From positions 3,782,001 to 3,846,000 of the forward strand of contig NZ_CP108081.1 of NCBI RefSeq assembly GCF_036182465.1: a DNA stretch of 64,000 bases, given 5' to 3'. A program made the translations under genes and the position numbers. Numbering within the stretch: the first letter of the stretch is position 1; each line of letters starts with the position of its first letter. Below the pieces are notes generated by a model. That model searched no databases. It was not told where the DNA came from and was given only the letters and a program-made list of their open reading frames with translations. The DNA comes from Streptomyces sp. NBC_00258 (GTDB lineage Bacteria; Actinomycetota; Actinomycetes; Streptomycetales; Streptomycetaceae). This document shows, piece by piece, positions 52,950 through 62,453 of the stretch.

Positions 52950-52985
52950 GAGAACCCAGGCGACTCTTCGGTCACCTGGGTTCTC
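52950..52985 (-). terminator. Intrinsic terminator of M16 peptidase operon
   Basis: 15-bp stem, arms 52950-52964 and 52971-52985. The single irregular position is C-A on the plus strand but G-U on the minus strand, and the minus strand continues CTTTTTGC. Both points fit minus-strand termination. Confidence 0.87.
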
Positions 52986-53002
52986 CACGGAGGGGCGCTG
53001 TT

Positions 53003-54391
53003 CTACTCCGCTGACACGACGCTGACTTCACCGATTCCGAGGGCCCGGACCGGCTCCTCGATCTGCGCGGCGTCACCGACGAGGACGGTCACCAGACGGT
53101 CCACCGGGAAGGCGCTCACGGCGGCCGCGGTGGCCTCCACGGTGCCGGTCGCGGCGAGCTGCTGGTACAGCGTCGCCTGGAAGTCGTCCGGCAGGTACTG
53201 CTCGACCTGGTCGGCGAGCGTGCCCGCGACGGCGGCCGCCGTCTCGTACTTCAGGGGCGCCACGCCCACGAGGTTCTGCACGGCGATGTCGCGCTCGGCA
53301 TCGGTGAGGCCCTCGGCCGCGAGGGTGCGCAGCACCTTCCAGAGGTCGTCGAGCGCCGGGCCGGTGTTCGGGGTGTCCACGGAGCCGCTGATGGCGAGCA
53401 TCGCGGCACCCGTCCCGTCCGGCGCGGAGCGCAGCACCTGGCCGAACGCCCGCACACCGTAGGTGTATCCCTTTTCCTCGCGCAGGACGCGGTCCAGGCG
53501 CGAGGTGAGGGTGCCACCGAGGCAGTACGTGCCGAGCACCTGGGCGGGCCACACGCGGTCGTGCCGGTCGGCGCCCACGCGGCCGATGAGCAGCTGCGTC
53601 TGGACGGCTCCGGGACGGTCGACGATGATCACGCGGCCGGCGTCGTCGGCGGTCACCGGCGGAATGGGTCGGGCCTGGGCCTGCGAACCGGTCCAGGTGC
53701 CGAGCGTGTCCCCGAGCAGCGCGTCGAGGTCGACGCCGGTGAGGTCACCGACCACCACGGCGGTCGCGGTGGCGGGGCGTACGTGCTTCTCGTAGAAGGC
53801 CCGTACGGCCGCCGAGTCGATCGCGGTGACCGTCTCCTCGGTGCCCTGGCGCGGGCGCGACATGCGCGAGGTCGCCGGGAAGAGCTGCCGGGAGAGCTCT
53901 TTGGCGGCGCGACGGGCCGGGTTGGCCGTCTCGTGCGGGATCTCGTCGAGCCGGTTGCGCACCAGCCGCTCGATCTCGCTGTCCTCGAACGCGGGCGCCC
54001 TGAGGGCGTCGGCGAGCAGGCCGAGCGCCTTGGGGAGCCGGGAGACGGGGACTTCGAGGCTGATCCGTACGCCGGGGTGGTCGGCGTGCGCGTCGAGGGT
54101 GGCGCCGCAGCGCTCCAGCTCGGCGGCGAACTCCTCGGCGGAGTGCTTGTCGGTTCCCTCGGTGAAGGCACGCGCCATGATCGTGGCGATGCCGTCCAGG
54201 CCCTGCGGCTCGGCCTCCAGCGGGGCCGCCAGGAGGATCTCGACGGCGACGACCTGCTGGCCGGGGCGGTGGCAGCGCAGCAGGGTCAGGCCGTTGTCGA
54301 GCGCGCCGCGCTCGGGGGCCGGGAAGGCCCACGGCCTGGCCTCGCCGGCCTGGGGCTGCGGGTGGAATTCCATCGTGGCGAGCTCGGTCAC
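53003..54391 (-). CDS. M16 peptidase-like subunit, probably non-catalytic
   Basis: 462 residues with two M16 halves. The position of the HxxEH zinc motif reads GIATIMARAFTEGTDKH, so no zinc site is present. The Arg-Tyr pair of the partner-type subunit, RVLREEKGYTYGVRA, is intact in the second half. This matches the inactive member of a heterodimeric processing-peptidase pair, as in other bacterial M16B pairs. GTG overlaps the catalytic subunit's stop (GTGA). Confidence 0.87.
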   Translation of the reverse strand: MTELATMEFHPQPQAGEARPWAFPAPERGALDNGLTLLRCHRPGQQVVAVEILLAAPLEAEPQGLDGIATIMARAFTEGTDKHSAEEFAAELERCGATLDAHADHPGVRISLEVPVSRLPKALGLLADALRAPAFEDSEIERLVRNRLDEIPHETANPARRAAKELSRQLFPATSRMSRPRQGTEETVTAIDSAAVRAFYEKHVRPATATAVVVGDLTGVDLDALLGDTLGTWTGSQAQARPIPPVTADDAGRVIIVDRPGAVQTQLLIGRVGADRHDRVWPAQVLGTYCLGGTLTSRLDRVLREEKGYTYGVRAFGQVLRSAPDGTGAAMLAISGSVDTPNTGPALDDLWKVLRTLAAEGLTDAERDIAVQNLVGVAPLKYETAAAVAGTLADQVEQYLPDDFQATLYQQLAATGTVEATAAAVSAFPVDRLVTVLVGDAAQIEEPVRALGIGEVSVVSAE

Positions 54392-55749
54392 TTGGCCGCC
54401 TCCTCGTCGGTGTCGTCAGCGGAGTCGGTCTCTTGGGCCTCTTCGGCGACGGTCGGCTCGTAGACCAGCACGGCGCGGTTGTCGGGGCGCAGGCGGGCCT
54501 TGGCGACCTCCTGGACCTCCTCGGCCGTGACGTCGAGAACGCGCTGGACGGCCGTCAGGGCGAGCTGCGGGTCGCCGAACAGCACCGCGTACCGGCACAG
54601 TTCGTCGGCGCGGCCCGCGACCGTACCGAGGCGGTCCAGCCACTCGCGCTCCAACTGGGCCTGGGCGCGCTCCATTTCCTCGGCGGTGGGGCCCTCCTCG
54701 GCGAACCGGGCGAGCTCCTCGTCGACTGCGGCCTCGATCACCGGCACCTCGACGTCGCCGGACGTCTTCACGTCGAGCCACCCCAGGGAGGGCGCTCCCG
54801 CGAGGCGCAGCAGGCCGAACCCGGCCGCGACGGCGGTGCGGTCGCGGCGTACGAGCCGGTTGTAGAGCCGGGACGACTCGCCGCCGCCGAGCACGGTCAG
54901 GGCCAGGTCCGCCGCGTCGCACGCGCGCGTGCCGTCCTCCGGCAGCCGGTAGGCGGCCATCAGCGCGCGGGCCGGGACCTCCTCCTCGACGACCTCGCGC
55001 AGCTGCTCGCCGATGGTCACCGGCAGCGCACCGTCGCGCGGGGCGGGCTTGCCGTCGTGGCCCGCGATCGAGCCGAAGTACTTCTCGACCCAGGCGAGCG
55101 TCTCCTCCGGGTCGATGTCCCCGACGATCGAGAGAACGGCGTTGTTGGGCGCGTAGTAGGTGCGGAAGAACGCGCGCGCGTCCTCCAGGGTGGCCGCGTC
55201 CAGGTCCGCCATCGACCCGATGGGGGTGTGGTGGTAAGGGTGGCCCTCCGGGTAGGCGAGGGCGGTCAGCTTCTCGAAAGCGGTGCCATAGGGGACGTTG
55301 TCGTAACGCTGCCGGCGCTCGTTCTTGACGACGTCCCGCTGGTTCTCCATGGACTCTTCGTCGAGCGCGGCGAGCAGCGAGCCCATGCGGTCGGCCTCCA
55401 GCCAGAGAGCGAGCTCCAGCTGGTGGGTGGGCATGGTCTCGAAGTAGTTGGTGCGCTCGAAACTGGTCGTGCCGTTGAGCGAACCGCCCGCGCCCTGCAC
55501 CAGTTCGAAGTGACCGTTGCCCTTCACCTGACCCGAGCCCTGGAACATCAGGTGCTCGAAGAGGTGGGCAAGTCCGGTGCGGCCCTTGACCTCGTGGCGC
55601 GAACCGACGTCGTACCAGAGGCACACCGCCGCGACCGGGGTCAGGTGGTCCTCGGAGAGCACCACACGCAGGCCGTTGGCCAGGCGGTGCTCGGTCGCTG
55701 TCAGGCCGCCGGAACCGGCCTCAGCTGTGGCCGTGTGACCCATGGGCAT
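54388..55749 (-). CDS. M16 zinc peptidase, catalytic subunit
   Basis: 453 residues. Inverted zinc motif His62-x2-Glu65-His66 in GLAHLFEHLMF and the third ligand Glu144 in VVKNERRQ. The second M16 half lies about 230-430. It would degrade peptides in the cytosol or at the membrane, together with the inactive partner gene. ATG 55749 follows GAAGGGA; another ATG is two codons later. Divergent from parC across 373 bp. Confidence 0.92.
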   Translation of the reverse strand: MPMGHTATAEAGSGGLTATEHRLANGLRVVLSEDHLTPVAAVCLWYDVGSRHEVKGRTGLAHLFEHLMFQGSGQVKGNGHFELVQGAGGSLNGTTSFERTNYFETMPTHQLELALWLEADRMGSLLAALDEESMENQRDVVKNERRQRYDNVPYGTAFEKLTALAYPEGHPYHHTPIGSMADLDAATLEDARAFFRTYYAPNNAVLSIVGDIDPEETLAWVEKYFGSIAGHDGKPAPRDGALPVTIGEQLREVVEEEVPARALMAAYRLPEDGTRACDAADLALTVLGGGESSRLYNRLVRRDRTAVAAGFGLLRLAGAPSLGWLDVKTSGDVEVPVIEAAVDEELARFAEEGPTAEEMERAQAQLEREWLDRLGTVAGRADELCRYAVLFGDPQLALTAVQRVLDVTAEEVQEVAKARLRPDNRAVLVYEPTVAEEAQETDSADDTDEEAAK

Positions 55750-56122
55750 GTACGTCCCTTCGATCGCGGAAAACTGCTGAATTCCTGCTAGTCGTGCCAC
55801 TGTATGCAAGCGCGCGGACAGCTGGCGAAGTTCCCGCGGCGCGTACGCCGAGAGCGAGCAGGCGGGCGGCGCCGGGAGCCCGTACGCTCGTGCGGCCGCA
55901 CGGCCTCCGAAGCCCTGTGCGGGCACGCGGGTTCGCCGCTTCCGAAGCCTGTGGAAAAGGCCGAGGAGGCGGCCCGCGACGCCTGTTGGGGCGGCCGGAC
56001 ACCCGGCTCGGGAGGCCCGTACGGACGGGTCGTGGTCCACGTTGTCAGTGGGCCGGTCCACAATGGAGCCCGTCAGAACCCGTTCATGCCCCGGCAGAGA
56101 CTGTGAAGGAGTCGCAGCAGCG
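55750..56122. other. Divergent promoter region M16 / parC
   Basis: 373 bp, very GC-rich, no credible ORF. It must contain promoters for the M16 pair and for parC. A PTGTCA-like TTGTCA occurs 79 bp before parC but with no good -10. Nothing else was recognised. Confidence 0.35.
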
Positions 56123-58573
56123 ATGGCCCGCCGCAGCACGAAGACCCCGCCGCCAGACGACTTCGAGGAGCGCATCCTCGACATCGACGTCGTCGACGAG
56201 ATGCAGGGCTCCTTCCTCGAGTACGCGTACTCGGTCATCTACTCCCGAGCCCTGCCGGACGCCCGCGACGGCCTCAAGCCGGTGCATCGCCGCATCGTGT
56301 ACCAGATGAACGAGATGGGCCTGCGTCCCGACCGCGGCTATGTGAAGTGCGCCCGCGTCGTCGGCGAGGTCATGGGTAAGCTCCACCCCCACGGCGACGC
56401 GTCGATCTACGACGCCCTGGTCCGCCTGGCCCAGCCCTTCTCCATGCGACTGCCCCTGGTCGACGGCCACGGCAACTTCGGTTCGCTGGGCAACGACGAC
56501 CCGCCGGCCGCCATGCGGTACACCGAGGCGCGCATGGCCGACGCGACGTCCCTGATGACGGAGTCGATCGACGAGAACACGGTCGACTTCTCCCCGAACT
56601 ACGACGGCCAGGAGCATGAGCCGTCGGTCCTCCCGGCCGCCTACCCGAACCTCCTGGTCAACGGTTCGTCGGGCATCGCGGTCGGCATGGCGACGAACAT
56701 GGCGCCGCACAACCTCGGCGAGGTCATCGCCGCCGCCCGTCACCTGATCCGCCACCCCGGCGCCGATCTCGAAACGCTCATGAAGCACGTCCCGGGTCCC
56801 GACCTGCCCACCGGCGGCCGCATCGTGGGCCTCACCGGCATCAGGGACGCGTACGAGACGGGCCGCGGCACCTTCAAGATCCGCGCGACGGTGGCCGTGG
56901 AGAACGTGACGGCGCGCCGCAAGGGCATCGTCGTCACCGAACTGCCCTTCACGGTCGGCCCGGAGAAGGTGATCGCCAAGATCAAGGACCTGGTCGGCTC
57001 GAAGAAGCTCCAGGGCATCGCCGACGTCAAGGACCTCACCGACCGCAACCACGGCCTGCGCCTGGTCATCGAGATCAAGAACGGCTTCGTGCCGGAGGCC
57101 GTCCTGGAGCAGCTCTACAAGCTGACTCCGATGGAGGAGTCCTTCGGCATCAACAACGTGGCACTGGTCGACGGCCAGCCGCTCACGCTGGGCCTCAAGG
57201 AACTCCTGGAGGTGTACCTCGACCACCGCTTCGAGGTCGTGCGCCGCCGCAGCGAGTTCCGCCGCACCAAGAAGCGCGACCGGCTGCACCTGGTCGAGGG
57301 CCTGCTGGTGGCCCTGATCGACATCGACGAGGTCATCCGCCTCATCCGCTCCAGTGAGAACTCCGCGCAGGCCAAGCAGCGCCTGATCGAGCACTTCTCG
57401 CTGAGCGACGTCCAGACGCAGTACATCCTGGACACGCCGCTGCGCCGGCTCACCAAGTTCGACCGCATCGAGCTGGAGACCGAGCGCGACCGGCTCAACG
57501 GCGAGATCGACGAGCTGACCGGCATCCTGGATTCGGACTCCGAGCTGCGCAAGCTGGTGTCGTCCGAACTGGCCGCGGTGGCCAAGAAGTTCGGCACCGA
57601 GCGGCGTACGGTCCTGCTGGAGTCCGCCGGTTCCGTCGCCACGACCGTGCCGCTCCAGGTGGCCGACGACCCGTGCCGCGTGCTCCTGTCGTCGACGAAG
57701 CTCCTCGCGCGTACGGCCAACGGTGACCCCTTCGGGGAGAGCGACGGCAAGCGCGCCAAGCACGACCTGATCCTCTCCGCCGTCCCGGCGACGGCACAGG
57801 GCGAGATCGGCGCGGTCACGTCCGCCGGCCGGCTGCTGCGGATCAACGTCATCGACCTCCCGCAGCTGCCGGACACCACGGCGGCGCCCAACCTCTCGGG
57901 AGGCGCGCCGGTCTCGGAGTTCCTGACCCTGGAGGGCGACGAGGACATCGTCTGTCTGATGACACTCGACGAGTCGTCGCCGGGGCTCGCGCTCGGCACG
58001 CAGCAGGGTGTCGTCAAGCGCGTGGTGCCCGACTATCCCTCCAACAAGGAGGAGCTGGAGGTCATCACGCTCAAGGACGGTGACCGGATCGTCGGCGCGG
58101 CCGAGCTGCGCACCGGCGAGGAGGACCTGGTCTTCATCACCGACGACGCCCAGTTGCTGCGCTACCAGGCCTCCCAGGTCCGCCCCCAGGGCCGGCCCGC
58201 GGGCGGTATGACGGGCATCAAGCTCACGGACAACACCAAGGTGATCTCGTTCACGGCGGTGGACCCGGCGGTGGACGCGGTGGTGTTCACTGTGGCCGGC
58301 TCACGCGGCACGCTGGACGACTCGGTCCAGACGACGGCCAAACTGACGCCCTTCGACCAGTACCCGCGAAAGGGCCGCGCCACGGGTGGCGTGCGCTGCC
58401 AGCGGTTCCTGAAGGGCGAGGACTGCCTGAGCCTCGCGTGGGCAGGTCCCACACCGGCCCGGGCCGCGCAGAAGGACGGCACACCCGCGGAGCTGCCCGA
58501 GATGGACCCGCGCCGGGACGGCTCGGGCGTCTCCCTGGCGAAGACGGTCTCGGTGGTGGCGGGCCCGGTCTAG
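56123..58573 (+). CDS. parC: DNA topoisomerase IV subunit A
   Basis: 816 residues. Breakage-reunion domain holds the QRDR GKLHPHGDASIYDAL and the catalytic Tyr in AAMRYTEARMA; the C-terminal part has six beta-pinwheel blade repeats ending near 800. The gyrase-specific GyrA box (QRRGGKG) is not seen, and gyrB is not adjacent, which favours ParC over GyrA. It decatenates chromosomes with ParE. Ala stands at the GyrA Ser83 position, common in actinobacteria. ATG follows GAAGGAG. Confidence 0.9.
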   Translation: MARRSTKTPPPDDFEERILDIDVVDEMQGSFLEYAYSVIYSRALPDARDGLKPVHRRIVYQMNEMGLRPDRGYVKCARVVGEVMGKLHPHGDASIYDALVRLAQPFSMRLPLVDGHGNFGSLGNDDPPAAMRYTEARMADATSLMTESIDENTVDFSPNYDGQEHEPSVLPAAYPNLLVNGSSGIAVGMATNMAPHNLGEVIAAARHLIRHPGADLETLMKHVPGPDLPTGGRIVGLTGIRDAYETGRGTFKIRATVAVENVTARRKGIVVTELPFTVGPEKVIAKIKDLVGSKKLQGIADVKDLTDRNHGLRLVIEIKNGFVPEAVLEQLYKLTPMEESFGINNVALVDGQPLTLGLKELLEVYLDHRFEVVRRRSEFRRTKKRDRLHLVEGLLVALIDIDEVIRLIRSSENSAQAKQRLIEHFSLSDVQTQYILDTPLRRLTKFDRIELETERDRLNGEIDELTGILDSDSELRKLVSSELAAVAKKFGTERRTVLLESAGSVATTVPLQVADDPCRVLLSSTKLLARTANGDPFGESDGKRAKHDLILSAVPATAQGEIGAVTSAGRLLRINVIDLPQLPDTTAAPNLSGGAPVSEFLTLEGDEDIVCLMTLDESSPGLALGTQQGVVKRVVPDYPSNKEELEVITLKDGDRIVGAAELRTGEEDLVFITDDAQLLRYQASQVRPQGRPAGGMTGIKLTDNTKVISFTAVDPAVDAVVFTVAGSRGTLDDSVQTTAKLTPFDQYPRKGRATGGVRCQRFLKGEDCLSLAWAGPTPARAAQKDGTPAELPEMDPRRDGSGVSLAKTVSVVAGPV

Positions 58574-59712
58574 ACGTCGTAGGCACCCGGCAGGTCGGCG
58601 CCCTGAGCCCGACCGTCCGGGCCCTGCGCCGCCTCTGGCTCCTGTACGTAGCGGAGGACGCCCCACATGCTGTGCTCGTCGGCGTGTGGGGCGTCCTCTT
58701 TGCACGCCTCCAGCTCCTTGCCGAGGGCGAGGGCGTCGATGCCCGAGCCGATGAGGACGAGCTGGCTGAGGCGCTCGCCCTGGGCCCAGGGCTCCGGGTA
58801 GAAGCGCAGGAAACGGCCGACGGCGTGCACGGCGTACCGGTTGCGGGGGTCGGCTGCACCGAAGTCGACGTACCCCTTGATGCGGTAGAGACCCTCGGGC
58901 CTGCTGTCGAGGAAGCCCATCAACCGCCGCGGGCTGAGGGGCACTTCGGAGGTGAAGGCGACGGACTCGTAGGCGGAGTGCAGATGGCCGTGATGGTCGC
59001 GGGAGCCGTGATGGTCATGGTGGCCATGAGGCTGGGGAAGGCCATCGTGCTCACCGTCCTCCAGCCGGTGCAGGTCGTCGAAGGAGAGCTGCCCGATGCG
59101 CTCCTCCGTGGGCCTGCGGTCGAAGAGGAACCCGGGGTCGATCCGCCCGTACGAGGCGGACACGACGGCGGCGCGATCGGTGAGGGACCGGACGAGGCCG
59201 ATCACACGGTCGGGATCCGGCGCGCGGTCCGCCTTGTTGACGACGACCAGATCGGCGATGGCGAGGTGCCGGTCGATCTCGGGATGCTTTTGGCGGGTGG
59301 CGTCGAACTCCGCGGCGTCGACGACCTCCACGAGCCCGCCGTAGACGATGCGCGGGTTCTCGCTGGCCAGGAGCATCTTCACCAGCTCCTGGGGCTCGGC
59401 CAGCCCGCTCGCCTCGATGACGATGACGTCGATCCGGGCGGAGGGCCGAGTGAGCCGGTCCAGGAAGACGTCGAGCTCGCTGGCGTCCACCGCGCAGCAC
59501 AGGCACCCGTTCCCGAGGGAGACGGTGGAGTCGCCGAGCGCCCCGGCCACGGCCATCGCATCGATCTCGATGGAACCGAAGTCATTGACGATCGCCCCGA
59601 TACGGCTGCCTCCGCTGCGGTGCAGGAGATGGTTGAGCAGGGTGGTCTTGCCGGAGCCCAGGAAGCCTGCGAGGACGACGACGGGGATCTGCTGGGGGCT
59701 CGCCTGACTCAA
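58570..59712 (-). CDS. CobW/COG0523 GTP-binding metallochaperone
   Basis: 380 residues. P-loop VVVLAGFLGSGKTTLLNHLL, the metal motif NGCLCCAV (CxCC), Walker B EASGLAEP and guanine motif VVNKAD. A His-rich loop HGHHDHHGSRDHHGHLH near 260-276 links to the C-terminal CobW_C domain. It should load a metal, most likely zinc, onto a client enzyme. TTG start at 59712 with GAGAGAGG upstream is the only in-frame start before the P-loop. Its stop overlaps that of convergent parC in a CTAG. Confidence 0.9.
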   Translation of the reverse strand: MSQASPQQIPVVVLAGFLGSGKTTLLNHLLHRSGGSRIGAIVNDFGSIEIDAMAVAGALGDSTVSLGNGCLCCAVDASELDVFLDRLTRPSARIDVIVIEASGLAEPQELVKMLLASENPRIVYGGLVEVVDAAEFDATRQKHPEIDRHLAIADLVVVNKADRAPDPDRVIGLVRSLTDRAAVVSASYGRIDPGFLFDRRPTEERIGQLSFDDLHRLEDGEHDGLPQPHGHHDHHGSRDHHGHLHSAYESVAFTSEVPLSPRRLMGFLDSRPEGLYRIKGYVDFGAADPRNRYAVHAVGRFLRFYPEPWAQGERLSQLVLIGSGIDALALGKELEACKEDAPHADEHSMWGVLRYVQEPEAAQGPDGRAQGADLPGAYDV

Positions 59713-60031
59713 CGCGCGACCTCTCTCACACCATTGCGTGCACCGGCTCGCGGACCGGCTCACGACGAGAAACGAATGCCGACCAGGATACGAGCCGGTC
59801 GAAAGCCCTCGAAGTGAACGATTGTTAGCGGCGCTCGCGGGGCACACGTCTGGCATGGCGCCGAGTTGCGCGACCCGCGCTTCCCTCCGTGCGCCTCCTC
59901 TCCGCCTCCCTGCCGATCAGAGCCGCTCGGCACCCTGGGAGACGGCAAGCGCGCCGCCCACCGCTCGCCGGTCCGCCCCCTGGCGACCCACACCGACGAC
60001 CGGCGGACGGTCGCCTGATTCGGGGGTTGAC
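59713..60031. other. Divergent region CobW / DUF6082
   Basis: 319 bp. It would hold both promoters. No ORF, no convincing palindrome and no Zur-type operator could be recognised. Confidence 0.35.
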
Positions 60032-60574
60032 ATGGTCACACAATCTGGGAAGCAAAGGCTGAGCTCCGCGGTCACAGCGGGGCTCGCCTTTGCAGCGGGG
60101 GCACTCGTAGCGCTGGCCGCCCAACAACGCCGGTACGAGGAACTGCGGCTGCGGGTCGCGGAAGTCGAACGGAGTGACAGGCAGGCCATGCTGACCGAGC
60201 AGCAGCGCCTGCAGTTCTACCTGCTGAGCAGGGCCATGGAGGATCCCGATCTGGCCGCCGTCTACAGCAACGTCCAGGTGGACTCACCCACGCAGCGACG
60301 TCAGTACCTCTTCGCCAACGCGCTGTACACCAACGCCCTGCTCGCCTACCGCGTCGGTGTCGTCAACTGGGAGGAGCTGCACGGTCACCTTCGCATGATC
60401 TGCCTCAACCCCATTTTTCGAAACTACTGGGAGGCGCACCGACCCCATCGGGCCAGCCTCGAGGACAACTCCGAGGAGGCCAGGGTCGGCCGAATGGTGG
60501 ACATCCTGATCCGCGATTTGGACGAGGCGGACACCGAAGAATGGTGGGTGGTGGGCGAACCGCCGCTGGAATAG
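60032..60574 (+). CDS. DUF6082-like membrane-anchored protein
   Basis: 180 residues. One N-terminal helix (SSAVTAGLAFAAGALVALAA, about 11-30) is followed by a charged linker and a helical domain with AMEDPDLAAVYSNVQ and NALYTNALLAYRVGVVNW, ending EEWWVVGEPPLE. The layout fits the Streptomyces DUF6082 family, whose role is unknown. ATG with a GGGGG run before it. It probably works with the next small gene, 150 bp downstream. Confidence 0.7.
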   Translation: MVTQSGKQRLSSAVTAGLAFAAGALVALAAQQRRYEELRLRVAEVERSDRQAMLTEQQRLQFYLLSRAMEDPDLAAVYSNVQVDSPTQRRQYLFANALYTNALLAYRVGVVNWEELHGHLRMICLNPIFRNYWEAHRPHRASLEDNSEEARVGRMVDILIRDLDEADTEEWWVVGEPPLE

Positions 60575-60724
60575 AGATAGTTGACGCGGCATCAACGCAG
60601 GCGCACCGGGTCGACCACTCGTCAACCCGAACATGTGAATCGGACCCCTCCGCCAAGATCGACTCAATCCTCGTTGTACGATCCCCGCCCGAATCACCTA
60701 TCACTCCAGAGGACAGGGATCCCT

Positions 60725-60961
60725 TTGAAGATCGTGCGCCGCATCGGTGCGTCCCCACGCGAACGAGGCAGTCTGTCCGGCGACTCATGTCCGGACATTT
60801 TTGAACTCAGCGACGGGAACTTCGCAGTCATCGGAACAGAGGCCACCGCGGCGCTCGACCAAGAACTCCCCCCTGACGCAGCACGCGCGGACTATGAACG
60901 CATCGTCATCGTCAGCAGAGAGACGCTGGTCCGTGCCAAGGCGGACATCCCCGACGCCTGA
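60725..60961 (+). CDS. 78-residue hypothetical protein
   Basis: TTG start with GAGGACAGGGA upstream. The body is CPDIFELSDGNFAVIGTEAT, then an acidic helix and IVIVSRETLVRAKADIPDA at the end. The sequence pattern recurs in Streptomyces beside small-regulator loci, but I cannot name a family. It looks like a compact beta-alpha domain. Paired with the DUF6082-like gene. Confidence 0.65.
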   Translation: MKIVRRIGASPRERGSLSGDSCPDIFELSDGNFAVIGTEATAALDQELPPDAARADYERIVIVSRETLVRAKADIPDA

Positions 60962-61239
60962 CGCGACCGCAGGGCTGTCGTAAGGATGATCCCCGTCAAC
61001 TGTTGAGGTCCATCCGGTCACCCCGTTGAGATTCGCCTCCGGGAGACGGTGCCGTTCCAGCCCGCCCCACACATCCACCACGCCCCGCGCACCACTCCGT
61101 GACGACAGGGGCCCACCGAGAAGGCCGGCGCCTACCTCGCCGTCCACTCGATCCAAGCTTCCCGAGGTCCGGCATCTGAACGGTGCCGGACCTCGCGCGT
61201 ACGCGTCGCATGCCGTGCCCTACGTCGGATGCGTGACCC

Positions 61240-62406
61240 TCAGGCCACCGCGGGCACCGCAACCGTCGGAACCGGCCCCACGTACCGTGCCGCCGGGCGG
61301 ATGATCTTCGGGTCCTCCGCCTGTTCGAGGATGTTGGCGCTCCAGCCGACGACTCGGGCCGCGGCGAAGGTCGGAGTGAACATCTCGCGTGGCAGCCCGC
61401 AGAGTTCCATGACGACGCCCGCGTAGAACTCCACGTTCGTGTGGAGTTCCCGGCCGGGCTTGAGCTCGGCGAGGATCGCCTCCACGCGGCGTTCGACCTC
61501 GACCGCGAAGTCGACCAGGGGGCCGCCGAATTGCTGGGCGATGCCGCGAAGCATGCGCGAGCGGGGGTCCTCGGTGCGGTAGACGGGGTGACCGAAGCCC
61601 ATGATGCGCTCGCCGGCGAGGACGCGTTCCCTGATCCAGGAGTCGATGCGGTCGGGAGTCCCGATCGCGTCGAGGGTGTCCAGGGCCCGGCTCGGAGCGC
61701 CGCCGTGGAGCGGACCGGAGAGGGCTCCCACCGCGCCGACGAGACAGGCCGCCACATCCGCCCCCGTCGACGCGATCACTCGAGCCGTAAATGTTGATGC
61801 ATTGAATCCATGATCAATGGTCGAGATCAGATACTGCTCGACGGCCCGCGCCCGCTCCGGATCCGGTTCCGAACCCGTCAGCATGTAGAGGTAGTTGGCG
61901 GCGTACGGCAGATCGTCACGGGGCTCGACCGGTTCGAGGCCCCGCCCGAGCCGGTGGAGCGCCGTCAGCAACGTCGGCACGGCCGCCGACGCGGCGAGCG
62001 CGTCCGCTCGACGTTGCCCGGCGTCAATGTCGTACACCGGCCGGAACCCCCGCGCCGCACCGAGCAGCGACAACGCGGTCCGCATCCCGGAAAGCGCCCC
62101 GGACCTCCCACTGGCCGCGGCGATCGCGGGCAGTACGGCCCGCACCTCCACCGGCAGCTTCCGCAGTTCCGCCGTCCGCGCGGCAAAGGCGGAACGCTGT
62201 GCCGCGTCCGGCAGTTCACCGTGCACCAGCAGATGCCACACGTCCTCGAAGCCGCGGGTCCGTGCGAGGTCGACAGCCGAGTACTGGCGGTAGTGGTAGA
62301 ACCCCTCGATCCCCCTGACGTCACCCAGCACGGTGTCGGTGACGACGACGCCCGCGAGCCCTCGCGGTACGTCGACAGAGGCGGCCGCGGCCCGGTTGAT
62401 CGACAT
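61240..62406 (-). CDS. Citrate synthase-like protein with Glu at catalytic Asp
   Basis: 388 residues, citrate-synthase fold. His199 (STIDHGFNAST), His234 (GPLHGGAPS) and His272 (GFGHPVYRTEDPR) occupy the family positions. The final catalytic Asp, normally in NVDFYSG, is Glu326 in TNVEFYAG. The enzyme may be slow, or may use a different acyl-CoA (methylcitrate type). ATG start with GGAGG upstream. Its -35-like TTGACA at 62454-62459 overlaps the palindrome shared with the divergent gene. Confidence 0.88.
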   Translation of the reverse strand: MSINRAAAASVDVPRGLAGVVVTDTVLGDVRGIEGFYHYRQYSAVDLARTRGFEDVWHLLVHGELPDAAQRSAFAARTAELRKLPVEVRAVLPAIAAASGRSGALSGMRTALSLLGAARGFRPVYDIDAGQRRADALAASAAVPTLLTALHRLGRGLEPVEPRDDLPYAANYLYMLTGSEPDPERARAVEQYLISTIDHGFNASTFTARVIASTGADVAACLVGAVGALSGPLHGGAPSRALDTLDAIGTPDRIDSWIRERVLAGERIMGFGHPVYRTEDPRSRMLRGIAQQFGGPLVDFAVEVERRVEAILAELKPGRELHTNVEFYAGVVMELCGLPREMFTPTFAAARVVGWSANILEQAEDPKIIRPAARYVGPVPTVAVPAVA

Positions 62407-62453
62407 GTTTCCTCCCTGGACTTGATTTGACTGTCCATGCTTGACTCAATCCC

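Larger units (their letters stand above)
52605..53002. other. 398-bp region: riboswitch leader and M16 terminator
   Basis: This gene-free stretch holds the LytM gene leader with its ydaO-type riboswitch (52632-52765), and the terminator of the M16 gene (52950-52985). The remainder, 52800-52945, would contain the LytM promoter; no clear -35/-10 was fixed. Confidence 0.75.
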
